Made by a program: the position numbers and the translations under genes. Shown here one piece after another: positions 5,951-14,747 of a DNA stretch of 18,404 nucleotides (positions are counted from its first letter, which is position 1; each line of letters opens with the position of its first letter). The notes beneath the pieces are model-generated. The model worked only from the letters and a program-made list of their open reading frames with translations. It was not told where the DNA came from and ran no database searches. This DNA is from Candidatus Muproteobacteria bacterium RIFCSPHIGHO2_01_FULL_65_16 (GTDB lineage: Bacteria > Pseudomonadota > Gammaproteobacteria > Acidiferrobacterales > Sulfurifustaceae), in contig MFSY01000112.1 in the NCBI GenBank assembly GCA_001785175.1, positions 1-18,404 of the forward strand. Direction: 5' to 3'.

Positions 5951-6829
5951 TCAGGTGATGCGCACCATGTTCGCGCCGTAGAAGATCTCCGCCATTTCGT
6001 GTTTCAGCCGCTGGCTGACGATCTTGGTTTCCGGCGGGTTCAGATCGGTCTCGCGCACGCCGAACAGGTAGTTGTCGAGCTTGAAGTCCTTGAGCAGCAT
6101 CTTGGTGTGGAAGATGTTTTCCTGGTAGACGTTCACGTCTATCGCCTGGTAGCGCGCGAGCGTGCTCTTGTCCACGAAGTTCTGGATCGAGTTGATCTTG
6201 TGGTCAATGTAGTGCTTCGTGCCCTTGACGTCGCGGGTGAAGCCGCGCACGCGGTAATCAATTATGACGATATCGGAATCGAAGCTGTGGATGAGGTAGT
6301 TCAGGGCGCGCAGCGGCGAGATCTTGCCGCAGGTGGATACGTCTATGTCGGCGCGGAAGGTGCTGGTGCCGCTGTCCGGATGCGACTCCGGATAGGTATG
6401 GACCGTGATGTGGCTCTTGTCCAGGTGCGCCACCACGGATTCCTTGTACGGCTTCTCCAGACTCAGGCCGGCCTGGGCGGCGCGGGTCTGGCGATTGTGC
6501 GCCGCGTCCGGCAGCGGGCCGGGCGCCTCGGGGTTGAGCGGCTCCTCCTGGAGCGGCAGCTCGGAAACCAGCATCGTCACGCTCGCCCCCTGGGGGTCGT
6601 AATCCTGGTGTGCGATGTTGAGGACGCTGGCGCCGATGATCTGCGCCACCTCCGTCAGGATGGCGGTCAGGCGCTCGGCATTGTAGGCCTCGTCAATGTA
6701 GGCGATGTATTCCTTCTGTGCCTGCTCGCTCTGGGCGTAGCAAATATCGTAGATGTTGAAGCTCAGCGTCTTGGTGAGATTGTTGAAACTCTCGAGCCTC
6801 AGCTTTTTAAGCGGTTTTAATAGATCCAA
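5951..6829 (-). CDS. speD: S-adenosylmethionine decarboxylase proenzyme, E. coli type
   Basis: 292 aa. It decarboxylates S-adenosylmethionine to supply the aminopropyl group for spermidine. It belongs to the pyruvoyl enzymes that cleave themselves: the site is Lys138|Ser139 in LDKSHI (136-141), and Ser139 becomes the pyruvoyl group. VHTYPESHP (143-151), FRADI, VSTCG and [15 protein letters not shown] match the long proteobacterial SpeD class. Compared with my recollection of E. coli SpeD (264 aa), it carries about 22 extra residues just before the cleavage site (around 108-129), between PGPLP and [10 protein letters not shown]. The start is TTG at 6829. An ATG at 6839 is in another frame. speE is not in the window. 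Confidence 0.95.
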   Translation of the reverse strand: MDLLKPLKKLRLESFNNLTKTLSFNIYDICYAQSEQAQKEYIAYIDEAYNAERLTAILTEVAQIIGASVLNIAHQDYDPQGASVTMLVSELPLQEEPLNPEAPGPLPDAAHNRQTRAAQAGLSLEKPYKESVVAHLDKSHITVHTYPESHPDSGTSTFRADIDVSTCGKISPLRALNYLIHSFDSDIVIIDYRVRGFTRDVKGTKHYIDHKINSIQNFVDKSTLARYQAIDVNVYQENIFHTKMLLKDFKLDNYLFGVRETDLNPPETKIVSQRLKHEMAEIFYGANMVRIT

Positions 6830-6917
6830 TTTCTTTCATGCCCCCGGCTGTGAACGTCCCCTTGAGCCTTATTATCGGACATCCTGCGCGCGAATCAATA
6901 TTTTTTTCAGGATTTTT

Positions 6918-7937
6918 TCAGGCGAGCTGACGCAACGCGCGCGCGGCCTCGCGATGGTCGGCGCCCGCGATCAGCTCGCGGCGCGTCGTGGCGGCGCGGC
7001 CGTGCATGCGCACCAGGCGCAGATGCGACACCGGGTCGTCATGCGCGCCCAGTCCTTCCAGCAACCGCTCGGCGCCGGCGGTGTCGTTGCAGATCAGCGC
7101 CATGTCGCAGCCGGCCGCGAGCGCCGCCCGCCCCCGCGCCACCACGTCGCCCGCGCCCTTGGCGCCCTCCATGGCGAGATCGTCGCTGAATATCACGCCC
7201 TGGAAACCGAGCCGCCCGCGCAGCACCTCCTTGAGCCAGAAGCGCGAAAAACCCGCCGGCTGTGCGTCCACCCTGGGGTACAGCACGTGCGCCGGCATGA
7301 CGCCGGCCAGGCCGTAATGGATCATGCGCTCGAACGGCAGGACGTCCTCGGCGTAGATGTCCTCGTAGCGGCGATCGTCCACGGGCAGGGCCGTGTGGGA
7401 ATCGGCGGCGCAGCCGCCGTGACCGGGGAAGTGTTTGCCGACCGCGGCCATGCCGGCGTGCGCCATGCCGGTCATGCAGGCGTGCGCCAGATCGGCCACG
7501 ACCTCGGGATCGAAGTGGAACGCGCGGTCGCCGATGACCTGGCTCAGGCCGCGATCCAGATCGAGCACCGGGGCGAAGCTGAAATCCACGCCCACGGCGC
7601 GCAGCTCCGCCGCCATCAGCCAGCCCGCGGTCTGCGCCAGACGCCTGGCGCGCCCGGGATTCTCATCGTGGATCGCGCCCAGGCGGCGCGCCGCCGGCAG
7701 CGCGGTGAAGCCGTCGTGGAAGCGCTGCACCCGCCCGCCCTCGTGGTCCACGGCCACGAGCAGTTGCGGCTCGCGCAGGCCGTGGATGTCGCGCACCAGC
7801 GCCTCGACCTGCTCGGGGGTGGAGTAGTTGCGCGCGAACAGGATGACGCCGCCGACCAGCGGATGCCGCAGGCGCTCGCGCTCCGCGGGGTCGAGCCCCG
7901 GCCCCGCCACGTCCAGCATCACCGGCCCGAGAGACAT
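6918..7937 (-). CDS. nagZ: Beta-N-acetylhexosaminidase NagZ (GH3)
   Basis: 339 aa, no signal peptide, cytosolic. It removes GlcNAc from GlcNAc-anhydroMurNAc peptides during peptidoglycan recycling. GH3 features are KHFPGHG at 168-174, the mobile Asp-Ser-His loop D179-S180-H181 that provides the acid/base His, and SDDLAMEGA from 251 with the nucleophile Asp. [13 protein letters not shown] (62-74) is the substrate-side family motif. A longer frame extends upstream to 8144, but the first 69 residues are an Arg-rich shadow of the preceding gene. The ATG at 7937 starts 5 nt after the upstream stop, with AAAGGG ahead of it. It is the last gene of the rlmD-ykuD-nagZ unit; an 88-bp gap separates it from speD. 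Confidence 0.95.
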   Translation of the reverse strand: MSLGPVMLDVAGPGLDPAERERLRHPLVGGVILFARNYSTPEQVEALVRDIHGLREPQLLVAVDHEGGRVQRFHDGFTALPAARRLGAIHDENPGRARRLAQTAGWLMAAELRAVGVDFSFAPVLDLDRGLSQVIGDRAFHFDPEVVADLAHACMTGMAHAGMAAVGKHFPGHGGCAADSHTALPVDDRRYEDIYAEDVLPFERMIHYGLAGVMPAHVLYPRVDAQPAGFSRFWLKEVLRGRLGFQGVIFSDDLAMEGAKGAGDVVARGRAALAAGCDMALICNDTAGAERLLEGLGAHDDPVSHLRLVRMHGRAATTRRELIAGADHREAARALRQLA

Positions 7938-7942
7938 GGCGC

Positions 7943-8437
7943 TCAGCCCTTTATCAGGACCCGGGCGCCCGCGGGCACGAGGTCGAAGAGCTTGATGATG
8001 TCCTGATTGCGCATCTTCACGCAGCCGCGCGAGCCGGGCGCGCCCATGGGGTCGTCGTCCGGGCAACCGTGGATGTAGATGTAGCGGCGCATGGTGTCCA
8101 CGTTCCCGAGTCGGTTCTTGCCCGGCTCGAGCCCGGAGAGCCACAGGATGCGCGTCAGGATCCAGTCGCGCCCCGGAAAGGCGGCGCGCAGTTGCGGCGA
8201 GTAGATCTCGCCCGTCGGGCGGCGGGAGACGAACACGGCGTTCACCGGCTGCCCCGCGCCGATCTTGGCGCGGATGTAGTGCGCCCCGCGCGGGGTGCGC
8301 TCGCTCCCCTGCTCCTCCCCCACGCCGTTGCGCGCGGTCGAGGCCGACGTTTTCATGACCGGCTTGCGGCCCTGGAGCAGCGTCAGCGTCTGGGACGGGA
8401 CGTCAACCTCGATGGAGTAATCCGCCGCCATGCTCAC
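7943..8437 (-). CDS. YkuD-domain protein lacking a signal peptide (L,D-transpeptidase or L,D-carboxypeptidase)
   Basis: 164 aa (GTG start at 8437; ATG two codons later at 8431). The YkuD active site is complete: H123-G124 in YIYIHG and S136-R137-G138-C139 with catalytic Cys139. The N-terminus [21 protein letters not shown] enters the domain at once. There is no signal peptide, lipobox or membrane anchor, so the protein should stay in the cytosol, where cross-linking of the wall is impossible. Its start overlaps the rlmD stop (GTGA) and nagZ follows after 5 nt. Signal-less YkuD proteins such as ElsL/LdtK of Acinetobacter act as cytosolic L,D-carboxypeptidases in murein recycling; I infer the same role here from domain, location and the nagZ neighbour. 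Confidence 0.9.
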   Translation of the reverse strand: MSMAADYSIEVDVPSQTLTLLQGRKPVMKTSASTARNGVGEEQGSERTPRGAHYIRAKIGAGQPVNAVFVSRRPTGEIYSPQLRAAFPGRDWILTRILWLSGLEPGKNRLGNVDTMRRYIYIHGCPDDDPMGAPGSRGCVKMRNQDIIKLFDLVPAGARVLIKG

Positions 8438-9780
8438 TCCCGGACGAACATGGCCATGGATTCGACATGGCTCGTGTGCGGGAACATATCCATCACACCG
8501 GCCGCGGCCAGGCGGTAGCCGCGCGCATGCACCAGGTATTCGCTGTCGCGCGCGAGCGTGACCGGATAGCAGGAGATATAAACGATCCTTTCGGGTCCCG
8601 GGGACGGCAGCAGCTTTATGGCCTCAATGGCGCCGCTGCGCGGCGGATCGAGCAGGAGTTTATCGAAGCGCAGATCGCCCCAGGGAGGGGCTGCGGAGAC
8701 GGCGTCGTACAGATTCGCCGCGCGGAATTCGGCGTTGGCGACGCCGTTCGCGGCGGCGTTGCGGCGCGCGCCCTCGACCAGGCCCGGCTCGGCCTCGATC
8801 CCGAGCACGCCCTGGACGCGGCGCGCGAGCGGCAGCGTGAAGTTGCCCAGGCCGCAGAAAAGGTCGAGCGCGGTGTCCCGCGGCCCCGGGTCGAGCAAGG
8901 CGATCGCCTGGGCGACTGCCTGCCGGTTGACCTGGTCGTTTATCTGGATGAAATCCGTCGGGCGGAAGTATATTTTTATGTCGTGTTCGGGCAGCCGGTA
9001 GAAAAGCGCCGGCGCCTCATCCGGCCACAGCGCGCGGACGGATTCCGGGCCGCCGCCCTGGAGATGGATCTGCACCGTGTGGCGCGCGCCGAAGGCGCGC
9101 AGCAACTCCAGGTCACGGTCCGCCAATGGGACCAGATGCCGGAATACCAGGGCCGCGGCGTCGGCTCCGACCGCCACCTCGATCTGCGGGATGCGGTCCG
9201 GGCAGGACAGCGCCGCGACCAGCGCGCGGAGCTGCGGCAGCAGGCCGGAGATACGCGGCTCGAGCACGGGACACGCGTCCAGATTGGCGATGAAGCTGCG
9301 CCGGCGCGCGCGGAATCCCACGAGCACCCCGCCGTTCTTGGGCACAAACCGCGCGCCCAGGCGCGCGCGGCGGCGGTAACCCCAGGCCGGGCCGGTGACG
9401 GGGGCGAGCCAGGATTCCGGCTGCACCTTGCCGATGCCCCGTAACTGCTCCGCCAGCGCCTGTTGTTTGGCGCGGATCTGCGCCTCCGGCCGCAGGTGTT
9501 GCAGGCTGCACCCGCCGCAGGCGCCGAAGTGCGGGCATGGGGGCGGTACGCGATCGGGGCCCGGGCTCAGAATCTCGAGCGCCGCGCCGTTGTCGTATCG
9601 GCGGCGCCGATTGAGGTAACGAAACCGCACCTCCTCGCCCGGCAGCGCGCCCTCGATGAACACGGCCTTGCCGCCGACGTGGGCCACGCCGCGGCCGTCA
9701 TGACTCAGTGATTCCACCGTGGTCGCGGCGGCGTCGGGTGTCGGCGCCGCCGCCATTTTGTTGGGGTTCATTTTATTCAC
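8434..9780 (-). CDS. rlmD: 23S rRNA (uracil-1939-C5)-methyltransferase RlmD (RumA)
   Basis: 448 aa from GTG at 9780. The ATG at 9771 (445 aa) is the better start, because GGGGTG lies 6 nt ahead of it. The enzyme uses S-adenosylmethionine to methylate C5 of a conserved 23S uridine. A TRAM RNA-binding domain covers about 20-75. The Fe-S ligands C82, C88, C91 and C170 fit the E. coli RumA pattern. The methyltransferase fold has LDLFCGLGNFT (305-315) and LDPPRSGA (377-384), and the catalytic Cys404 is in YISCYP. Its stop overlaps the start of the YkuD gene, which implies translational coupling. Confidence 0.95.
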   Translation of the reverse strand: MNKMNPNKMAAAPTPDAAATTVESLSHDGRGVAHVGGKAVFIEGALPGEEVRFRYLNRRRRYDNGAALEILSPGPDRVPPPCPHFGACGGCSLQHLRPEAQIRAKQQALAEQLRGIGKVQPESWLAPVTGPAWGYRRRARLGARFVPKNGGVLVGFRARRRSFIANLDACPVLEPRISGLLPQLRALVAALSCPDRIPQIEVAVGADAAALVFRHLVPLADRDLELLRAFGARHTVQIHLQGGGPESVRALWPDEAPALFYRLPEHDIKIYFRPTDFIQINDQVNRQAVAQAIALLDPGPRDTALDLFCGLGNFTLPLARRVQGVLGIEAEPGLVEGARRNAAANGVANAEFRAANLYDAVSAAPPWGDLRFDKLLLDPPRSGAIEAIKLLPSPGPERIVYISCYPVTLARDSEYLVHARGYRLAAAGVMDMFPHTSHVESMAMFVRE

Positions 9781-9817
9781 CCCAACCTACATGAGAAGCA
9801 ATTTTTCGAGGTTTCCC

Positions 9818-9870
9818 AAAGTGAAAAATGAAAGAGACTCCGCACTTTTCACTTTTCACTTTACACTTTT
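9818..9870. repeat. Short CACTTTT repeats with an inverted partner
   Basis: Upstream of rlmD, CACTTTT is repeated at close spacing on the right side (9843-9870). The left copy GTGAAAAATGA (from 9821) is an imperfect inverted match, so the region can fold into an A/T-rich hairpin. It is a low-complexity intergenic repeat. A weak terminator for the exonuclease gene on the minus strand is possible, but there is no GC-rich stem. Confidence 0.4.
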
Positions 9871-9876
9871 CTCTCA

Positions 9877-10656
9877 TCACCGCCCTTCCCTCCAGGCGTC
9901 GAGGAAGGCGTTGAGGTGCGGCCGGTTCGCGGCCTTGAGCGTGTCGCGCACGCGCTGAGTCTCGCGCTTCCAGCCGGCATCGTCCAGGTTGCCGCGCATG
10001 AGCTCGAAGCGCAGGTAGATGAGATAGGTGTTGAGCGCGTCCGTTTCGCAGTAGTCGCGGATCTCCTCAATCCTGCCGTCCTGGAACTGGTCCCATACAT
10101 CCGCGCCGCTGCGCCCCATCTTGCCGGGCAGCCCGAGCAGCAGCGCGACCTCGTCGAGCGGCGCGGTGGCGCGCGGCTGGTAGGCCGAGAGCACGTCCAT
10201 CAAATCCGTGTGGCGTTCGTGGTAGCGGCTGAGGTAGTTGTTCCAGCGAAAGCCCTGGTCCTCCGCGCCGGTCTCCCAGTAGCGCGGCGCGCTCACGCCG
10301 TGCCGGAGCGCGCGGTAGTGCAGCACCGGCATATCGAAGCCGCCGCCGTTCCAGGACACGAGCGTCGGCGTGTATTTCTCGATGCCGTCGTAGAAGCGGC
10401 GGATCAGCTCGGCCTCGCTGGAATCCGGCTCGCCGAGCGACCACACGCGCAGATTCTCCCCCTGCCGCAGCACGGCGGAGATGGCGGCGACGCGATGCAG
10501 GTGATGGCGCAGGAACTCGGAGTCACCCGTCTGCTCGCGGCGCTTGGCGAACATCGCCCGCGCCACGTCCTTGTCGTCGAGGCCCTCGAGGCCATAGAGC
10601 CGGCGGCCGGTTTCGGTGTCGGGGATGGTTTCGATGTCGAACGCGAGTATGTTCAT
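9877..10656 (-). CDS. Predicted PolB-type 3'-5' exonuclease
   Basis: 259 aa from ATG 10656 (MNILAFDIETIPD). A frame opening 11 codons earlier exists but adds only repeat-derived residues. It belongs to the DEDDy exonucleases related to the proofreading domain of PolB-family polymerases. ExoI carries D7 and E9 in FDIETIPD, ExoII is SWNGGGFDMP with the second Asp, and ExoIII is YCETDALNTY with its Tyr and Asp. No polymerase domain is attached. The family length is about 250 aa, so it is complete. The biological role of this family is poorly known; a part in DNA repair or RNA trimming is inference. It is transcribed on the same strand as rlmD, but 100 bp separate them. Confidence 0.88.
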   Translation of the reverse strand: MNILAFDIETIPDTETGRRLYGLEGLDDKDVARAMFAKRREQTGDSEFLRHHLHRVAAISAVLRQGENLRVWSLGEPDSSEAELIRRFYDGIEKYTPTLVSWNGGGFDMPVLHYRALRHGVSAPRYWETGAEDQGFRWNNYLSRYHERHTDLMDVLSAYQPRATAPLDEVALLLGLPGKMGRSGADVWDQFQDGRIEEIRDYCETDALNTYLIYLRFELMRGNLDDAGWKRETQRVRDTLKAANRPHLNAFLDAWREGR

Positions 10657-10668
10657 ATGAATTTCTGA

Positions 10669-10744
10669 CGCAAAGGCGCTAAGGCGCAAAGAAAAGATTC
10701 TTAAAAAATAATCTAAAAATCATAGAAACCTTCGCGTCTTTGCG
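10669..10744. repeat. Imperfect inverted repeat, CGCAAAG type
   Basis: CGCAAAGGCGCTAAGG (10669-10684) faces CCTTCGCGTCTTTGCG (10729-10744); the arms pair at 14 of 16 positions around an AT-rich 44-nt centre. This is a frequent intergenic repeat type in bacteria. It fills the whole gap between cysM and the exonuclease gene and may have replaced the original leader of the latter. Confidence 0.5.
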
Positions 10745-10758
10745 TTGGGTTGTTAACA

Positions 10759-11643
10759 TCAGTCGGGGAACACGCCGGTCGAAAGATACCGATCGCCGCG
10801 GTCGCAGATGACGGTGACGATCACGGCGTGCTCGACCTCCTGTGACACGCGCAGCGTCGCCGCCACCGCGCCGCCGGAGGAGATGCCGGCGAAGATTCCC
10901 TCCGCGCGCGCGAGCCGGCGGGTCATGTCTTCCGCCTCCTGCTGCGAGACCTCCATGACGCGGTCCACGCGCCTGGGGTCGTAGATCTTGGGCAGGTATT
11001 CCTTGGACCAGGCGCGGATGCCGGGGATGCAGGCGCCCTCCGCCGGTTGTACACCGATGATCTGGATCGAGGGATTCTTCTCCCTCAGAAAACGCGACAC
11101 GCCCATGATGGTGCCGGTGGTGCCCATGGCGCTCACAAAATGGGTGACCTTTCCTTCGGTGTCGCGCCAGATCTCGGGGCCGGTGCCCTCGTAGTGCGAG
11201 CGCGGGTTGTCGGGGTTGGCGAACTGGTCCAGCAGCCGGCCCCGGCCCTGTTCCTGCATCCGCTGCGCCAGGTCGCGCGCCCCTTCCATGCCGGCGTCCT
11301 TCGGCACCAGCACGATCTCGGCGCCGAAGGCCTTCATGGTCGCGCGCCGCTCGGCGCTCATGTGCTCGGGCATGACGAGAATCAGGCGGTAGCCCTTGAT
11401 CGCGGCGGCCATGGCGAGCGCGATGCCGGTGTTGCCGCTGGTGGCCTCGACCAGGGTGGCGCCCGGCTTGATCTCGCCGCGCTCCTCGGCGCGCCGGATC
11501 ATCGAAAGCGCCGCCCGATCCTTGACCGAGCCGGCGGGGTTGTTGCCTTCGAGCTTGGCGAGGATGATGTTGCCGGTCTTCCCGGGAAGGCGCTGGAGCC
11601 GCACGAGCGGCGTATTGCCGACAAAGTCTTCCAGCGTCTTCAT
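10759..11643 (-). CDS. cysM: Cysteine synthase B (O-acetylserine sulfhydrylase)
   Basis: 294 aa. A PLP enzyme forming cysteine from O-acetylserine and sulfide, or from thiosulfate via S-sulfocysteine in the CysM isoform. NPAGSVKDRAA places the PLP-binding Lys at 41, TSGNTG at 68-73 binds the substrate carboxylate, and GTTGT near 174 holds the PLP phosphate. The length, the ACIPGIRAW segment and the CDRGDRYLSTG end fit CysM better than the longer CysK. The start is ATG 11643. recJ ends 51 bp upstream on the same strand, so co-transcription is possible. Confidence 0.94.
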   Translation of the reverse strand: MKTLEDFVGNTPLVRLQRLPGKTGNIILAKLEGNNPAGSVKDRAALSMIRRAEERGEIKPGATLVEATSGNTGIALAMAAAIKGYRLILVMPEHMSAERRATMKAFGAEIVLVPKDAGMEGARDLAQRMQEQGRGRLLDQFANPDNPRSHYEGTGPEIWRDTEGKVTHFVSAMGTTGTIMGVSRFLREKNPSIQIIGVQPAEGACIPGIRAWSKEYLPKIYDPRRVDRVMEVSQQEAEDMTRRLARAEGIFAGISSGGAVAATLRVSQEVEHAVIVTVICDRGDRYLSTGVFPD

Positions 11644-11694
11644 TGGGAAATGGTACCTTGTTCGCCGCCGGCGGTCACCGTGTCGGTAACGGGT

Positions 11695-13446
11695 TCACGC
11701 GACCGGCTCCAGATGTTCAATCACGAGTTGCAACGAGCGCCGGCCCTGATACTCGTTGACATCCAGCCGGTAGGCGGCGCGCACCCGCGGCCATTCCTGG
11801 CGCAGGCCGCGCTCGGCGCCGTTGAAGGCGATGGCGTCGAGCGCGCGCTCATGGCCGTGCGGACGCAGAGTGAGCTTCAGGTGCTTGTCACCCACGATCC
11901 TGCGCCCACCCACGTCGAACGTGCCCTCGAACACGGGCTCGGGAAATCCCGCGCCCCAGGGGCCGGCGGAGCGCAGCAGCTCCGCGAGCGTCAGCGTGAA
12001 ATCGCGCAGCTCGAGCTCGCCATCGCTCCACACCACACCGTGCAGGTCCTCTTCCGCCAGATGGCGGCTGATCTCCGCGTCGAAGGCGGCGCTGAATGCG
12101 TCGAGGTGGCGCCGCTCCAGGGTCAGGCCGGCGGCCATGGCGTGGCCGCCGAATTTGTGCAGCATCCCGGGGTGACGGGCGGCGACGGCGTCCAGCGCGT
12201 CGCGGATGTGCAGGCCGGGCACGGAGCGGGCGGAGCCCTTGAGCTCGCGCTCGTTGGCCGGGGCGAAGGCGATCACCGGACGGTGCGCGCGCTCGCGGAC
12301 GCGGGCCGCGACCAGGCCGATGACGCCCTGGTGCCACGACTCGTCGAACAGGCACAGGCCGCGCGGCAGCGTCGCGTCCAGGCGCAGGGCCGCGAGCGCG
12401 GCGCGCGCCTGATCCTGCATTTCCGCCTCGATCGCGCGCCGCTCGCGATTCAGCCGATCGAGCCGTTGCGCCATGTCCGTCGCCGCCGCCGGGTCGTCGG
12501 TGAGCAGGCACTCGACCCCGAGCGTCATGTCCTCGAGCCTGCCGGCGGCGTTCAGGCGCGGGGCGATGCAGTAGCCGAGATCGGTCGCGGTCAGCGCTCC
12601 GGGCCTGCGCCCCGCCGCTTCCGCCAGGGCACGGATCCCTTCCACGCACTGGCCGTGGTTGATGCGCGCGAGGCCCTGGGCCACGAGGATGCGGTTGTTG
12701 TGATCGAGCGGCACGACGTCGGCCACGGTGCCGAGCGCGACCAGGTCGAGCAGGCGCGCGAGATTGGGCTCGGCGATCCCCCGTTCGGCGAACCAGCCGG
12801 CGGCGCGCAGGTGCGCGCGCAACGCGAGCATCACGTAAAACGCCACCCCGACGCCCGCGAGGTGTTTGCTCGGAAACTCGTCGCCCGACTGATTGGGGTT
12901 GACGATCGCGTCGGCCTCCGGCAGCTCCGGGCCCGGCAGGTGATGGTCCGTGATGAGCACGCGCATGCCGCACGCGCGCGCCGCGCGCACGCCCGCGACG
13001 CTCGCGATGCCGTTGTCCACCGTTACCAGCAGATCCGGCTCCTGGCGCGCGGCGAGCGCGACGATCTCGGGCGTGAGGCCGTAGCCGTACTCGAAGCGGT
13101 TGGGCACGAGATAACGCACGTCGCGCGCGCCCATCTGCGTGAGCGCGCGCACGGCGAGCGCGCAGCCGGTCGCCCCGTCGGCGTCGAAGTCGGCCACGAC
13201 CATGATCCGCCGGCCCGCGCGCAGCGCCTCCGCGAGCAGGGACACGGCGCGATCCATCTGTTTCAGCCGCTCCGGGGGGATCAGATTCTCGAGTGAGTTG
13301 TCGAGCTCGACCGCCGACGCCAGGTTGCGCGCCCGGTAGATGCGCGCGAGCACGGGATGCAGCTCCGCCGGCAGCGCGCCCGCGGCCGAACCCGGCTGGC
13401 GGCGGCGCAGCACGATCTTTCCCGGTGGCGCGGGGCTCGCGGACAT
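11695..13446 (-). CDS. recJ: Single-stranded-DNA-specific exonuclease RecJ
   Basis: 583 aa, close to the E. coli length of 577. It degrades single-stranded DNA 5' to 3' in RecFOR recombination, mismatch repair and base-excision repair. DHH phosphoesterase motifs are ADFDADG at 85-91, VDNGI at 143-147 and the name-giving TDHHLP at 166-171; a further metal-site region follows near LVALGTVADVVPL. The DHHA1 motif GGHAMAAG is present in the C-terminal half, followed by an OB-like end. The ATG at 13446 comes immediately after the TGA of the upstream gene, which suggests translational coupling. Confidence 0.96.
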   Translation of the reverse strand: MSASPAPPGKIVLRRRQPGSAAGALPAELHPVLARIYRARNLASAVELDNSLENLIPPERLKQMDRAVSLLAEALRAGRRIMVVADFDADGATGCALAVRALTQMGARDVRYLVPNRFEYGYGLTPEIVALAARQEPDLLVTVDNGIASVAGVRAARACGMRVLITDHHLPGPELPEADAIVNPNQSGDEFPSKHLAGVGVAFYVMLALRAHLRAAGWFAERGIAEPNLARLLDLVALGTVADVVPLDHNNRILVAQGLARINHGQCVEGIRALAEAAGRRPGALTATDLGYCIAPRLNAAGRLEDMTLGVECLLTDDPAAATDMAQRLDRLNRERRAIEAEMQDQARAALAALRLDATLPRGLCLFDESWHQGVIGLVAARVRERAHRPVIAFAPANERELKGSARSVPGLHIRDALDAVAARHPGMLHKFGGHAMAAGLTLERRHLDAFSAAFDAEISRHLAEEDLHGVVWSDGELELRDFTLTLAELLRSAGPWGAGFPEPVFEGTFDVGGRRIVGDKHLKLTLRPHGHERALDAIAFNGAERGLRQEWPRVRAAYRLDVNEYQGRRSLQLVIEHLEPVA

Positions 13447-14619
13447 TCAGCGGAAGGTTTCCAGCGACCGGCTGCGGCGCCACCAGCGGCGGGCGCCCAC
13501 GGGGGTTATGGTGAGTCTCCGGCCGGTATCGGTATGAATCGTCACGCGCTCCAGTTGTCCCCCCTTCAGCGCCTCAAGCATCGGCGCCATCCAGTCACGC
13601 TCCAATTTTCGCATGAATTCGAGCCACTCCCCGGCCTCGCCGTACGCCACGGCGCCGCGGCTCTCCTCCAGCACCACCAGATGCGCGCCCGGTCGCGCGG
13701 CCTGACGCGCCCACTCCGGGAAACCGGCGGGGACGCCGGCGCTCGTGGTCTCGGACAGGCGCGCCAGGGCGAGGCTGACCGGCTCCTGGCTCCACACCTG
13801 GGCCCAGCTCACCGGCCGGATCCGCGGCAGCCGTCCGCTGCCCCAGAACCAGAGGCTGTTGACCGGCGGTTTGCCGCGCCGCTCACGTTCGGTGTTGACG
13901 CCGGCCGTGTGCAACATGATCTGGATTTCGTTGAGTATGGTATGCCAGGTCTTGCCGTCCTTGCCATGCGGGAGATACGGGTGTATGTCCTTCCCGATCA
14001 CATCCGGCAAGGGCGTGGTGCCGATCCGCGAGGCGCGCGGCGGCTTGAGATACCAGCGCGACGGCCGCGGCGCCTTGAGCAGCCAGCCGTCGGCGGCGTA
14101 GACCTCCATGATCTCGGCCGCCAGGCCGTCCGCCTCCGCCTGGGCGATCTGCAGCAGCTTGTTGTCGAAGAGGATCAGGCGGTCGTGCTCCGGGCGCAGA
14201 TGCACGGGGTCGGCCCGCAGCCACCAGCCCTTATCAATGACGCCGAGGTCGAGAACGCGCGTCACCGCCGCCACCGGCAGATCCTCGTCCGTCCCCATAT
14301 CCACCCCGAACAGGGCGAACAGCACGGCCTCCAGGCCGCTGGGGCTGATGTCGCCCGGATGATCCGAGCGCGCCAGCATGGTTTCCAGCGCCGGCAGCCG
14401 GACGCCCTCGGTCAGGGCGGCGCTCGTGGCGGGCGCCGGTCCGAAAAGGCCGGCGATCACCAGATCAAGGGATTGTTTTGAGTCGTTGTTTGCCAATGCC
14501 AATGGGAGGTATCGGTGGATTGAAGTTGGCGCATGGTACTCGATTGATGACGTGCTTACGCATGAGCGCGAGCCAGCGGCGGATTGATGCTTTATGTCCC
14601 CAAGGCCCCGATAACGCAC
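13447..14619 (-). CDS. Putative phosphoglycerate mutase-like protein (AP superfamily, COG4255-like)
   Basis: Up to 390 aa. The body SLDLVIAGLFGP, then DKGWWLRADPVHLRPEHD, then NSLWFWGSGRLP resembles the conserved proteobacterial proteins annotated as predicted cofactor-independent phosphoglycerate mutases, often found beside recJ. I cannot see the full metal-binding set of true iPGM, so enzymatic activity is uncertain. The start is unclear: ATG 14619 gives a 50-residue lead that does not look coding, while TTG at 14502 or 14496 would begin just before the conserved part. No convincing ribosome-binding site marks either. The stop (TGA 13447-13449) is directly followed by the recJ ATG. Confidence 0.65.
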   Translation of the reverse strand: MRYRGLGDIKHQSAAGSRSCVSTSSIEYHAPTSIHRYLPLALANNDSKQSLDLVIAGLFGPAPATSAALTEGVRLPALETMLARSDHPGDISPSGLEAVLFALFGVDMGTDEDLPVAAVTRVLDLGVIDKGWWLRADPVHLRPEHDRLILFDNKLLQIAQAEADGLAAEIMEVYAADGWLLKAPRPSRWYLKPPRASRIGTTPLPDVIGKDIHPYLPHGKDGKTWHTILNEIQIMLHTAGVNTERERRGKPPVNSLWFWGSGRLPRIRPVSWAQVWSQEPVSLALARLSETTSAGVPAGFPEWARQAARPGAHLVVLEESRGAVAYGEAGEWLEFMRKLERDWMAPMLEALKGGQLERVTIHTDTGRRLTITPVGARRWWRRSRSLETFR

Positions 14620-14747
14620 CAGGCCGCGTCGCTTTCAACATTATTTAGGTTAACCCATTGAATATTAGATTTAATTTATTTTGCCGCGCCTCCTTTCCGG
14701 CGCTGGGCATGCATTATATTTAAAGAATTAACCTGGGAACCCCCGAC

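Noticed and set aside
7938..8144. Upstream extension of nagZ by 69 codons
   Set aside because: The extension overlaps the YkuD gene in another frame and is Arg-rich; homology to NagZ starts at the ATG 7937.
11047..13296. Long plus-strand frame of 749 codons across cysM and recJ
   Set aside because: It crosses two well-supported minus-strand genes and their gap, and the composition is typical of an antisense GC-rich shadow.
11888..13483. Second minus-strand frame of 531 codons within recJ
   Set aside because: It is a frame-shifted copy of recJ, extremely Arg-rich, with no motif; RecJ in the other frame has all its catalytic residues.
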